NCBI GenBank assembly: GCA_004562975.1
Contig: SFQP01000082.1
Location: forward strand, 1 to 6,316
Origin: a bacterium
Lineage (GTDB): Bacteria > Bacteroidota > Bacteroidia > Bacteroidales > Bacteroidaceae
Length of the DNA: 6,316 nucleotides
Direction of reading: 5' to 3'
Part shown: positions 5,911 through 6,316 of the stretch, in pieces
Position numbering within the stretch: the stretch's first letter is position 1
Layout: every line of letters starts with the position of its first letter
Made by a program: the position numbers and the translations under genes
The notes under the pieces: model-generated
The model's database searches: none
Told to the model about the DNA's origin: nothing
The model's input: only the letters and a program-made list of their open reading frames with translations

Positions 5911-6316
5911 CTAAAACTTCACTTCGCACTCCGCGTTCATGCCGGCGCGGAGCTTCTTGGTCAGCGCATTCGGCAAGAGGCGGATGCGCACGGGAACGCG
6001 CTGCTCTACCTTGACAAAATTGCCGGTGGCATCGCTGATGCGCTCTACCTCGCCCTCGAAAGTCACGTCGGGCAGGGCATCGACCGCCACGGAGACCTTG
6101 GCACCAGGGGCGATATGCTGCAACTGCGTTTCGCGATAGTTGGCCACGACCCAAAGGTCGGCGTTGTCCACTATCTCCACCAATGTCTGTCCGGGATTGA
6201 CGAGCTGCCCCACATGAATGTCCTTGCGTCCGGTTACGCCATCGGCCGTGGCCACGATGACGGTGTACGAGAGGTTGAGCCGGGCCAGGTCGACAGCAGC
6301 CTGCGCCACCTTCACG
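5911..6316 (-). CDS. EmrA/HlyD-family periplasmic adaptor protein, C-terminal part
   Basis: The gene reads on the minus strand to TAG at 5911-5913. Its 5' part lies beyond the window, so the GTG at 6313-6315 is only an internal Val codon. About 134 C-terminal residues are visible. They begin at the end of the coiled-coil hairpin (AAVDLARLNLSYTVI), then give the second half of the lipoyl-like domain (ADGVTGRKDIHVGQLVNPGQ, TLVEIVDNADLWVVANYRET), and the beta-barrel with GAKVSVAVDALPDVTFEGEV. ISDATGNFVKVEQRVPVRI is a hallmark of the EmrA branch. Such adaptors are anchored in the inner membrane and bridge the transporter to a TolC-like channel. The transporter gene follows 98 bases downstream, so they are probably one operon whose promoter is outside the window. 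Confidence 0.9.
   Translation of the reverse strand, partial: VKVAQAAVDLARLNLSYTVIVATADGVTGRKDIHVGQLVNPGQTLVEIVDNADLWVVANYRETQLQHIAPGAKVSVAVDALPDVTFEGEVERISDATGNFVKVEQRVPVRIRLLPNALTKKLRAGMNAECEVKF

Noticed and set aside
5813..6154. N-terminal extension of the transporter up to 6154
   Set aside because: The extra 114 codons run through the 10-bp repeat and then overlap the adaptor gene in another frame. The adaptor frame has clear EmrA motifs and the extension has none.

Overview
This 6.3 kb window is chromosomal DNA from a member of the Bacteroidota, probably order Bacteroidales, with fairly G+C-rich coding sequence. The evidence is a Bacteroides-type promoter (TTG, 19 bp, TAATTTTG), A-rich start regions without clear Shine-Dalgarno sites, a bifunctional HisIE protein, a His gene order typical of Bacteroides relatives, and an HU-related DNA-binding protein of a kind common in that phylum. 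I cannot assign a genus from the sequence alone.

Layout. Positions 1-2166 (+) hold the end of a histidine operon: hisA (5' end outside the window), hisF and hisIE. HisF and HisIE keep their key residues. hisA does not look intact: about 19 codons between the GW motif and the CTDISRDG motif are missing, and the frame changes at the same place (about 403-411). As read, it cannot make a normal enzyme. Positions 2167-2453 are a compact control region with a possible terminator, a good promoter, a 9-bp inverted repeat around the promoter's -7 element, and four tandem copies of a 22-bp unit in the predicted leader. Positions 2454-4002 (+) hold a likely two-gene operon: an HU-like protein with a C-terminal winged-helix-like domain, then a membrane acyltransferase. 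Positions 3994-4132 are a 29-bp perfect inverted repeat made of copies of GGTTATGAGG, between convergent genes; its left arm supplies the acyltransferase's last two codons and stop. Positions 4145-6316 (-) hold an EmrB-like multi-TM transporter and, upstream of it, the C-terminal part of an EmrA/HlyD-type adaptor. The gap between them carries a 10-bp tandem repeat.

How the genes work together. HisA, HisF (with HisH, not seen here) and HisIE catalyse consecutive central steps of histidine synthesis, so the hisA lesion predicts either histidine auxotrophy or a sequence/assembly error. The adaptor and transporter should form an inner-membrane efflux pair that joins a TolC-like outer-membrane channel, probably encoded outside the window. 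The HU-like/acyltransferase pair may link a DNA-binding regulator to modification of a surface glycan; this is inference. I see no CRISPR array, tRNA, rRNA or transposase. The most unusual material is the repeat-rich control region in front of the HU-like gene.
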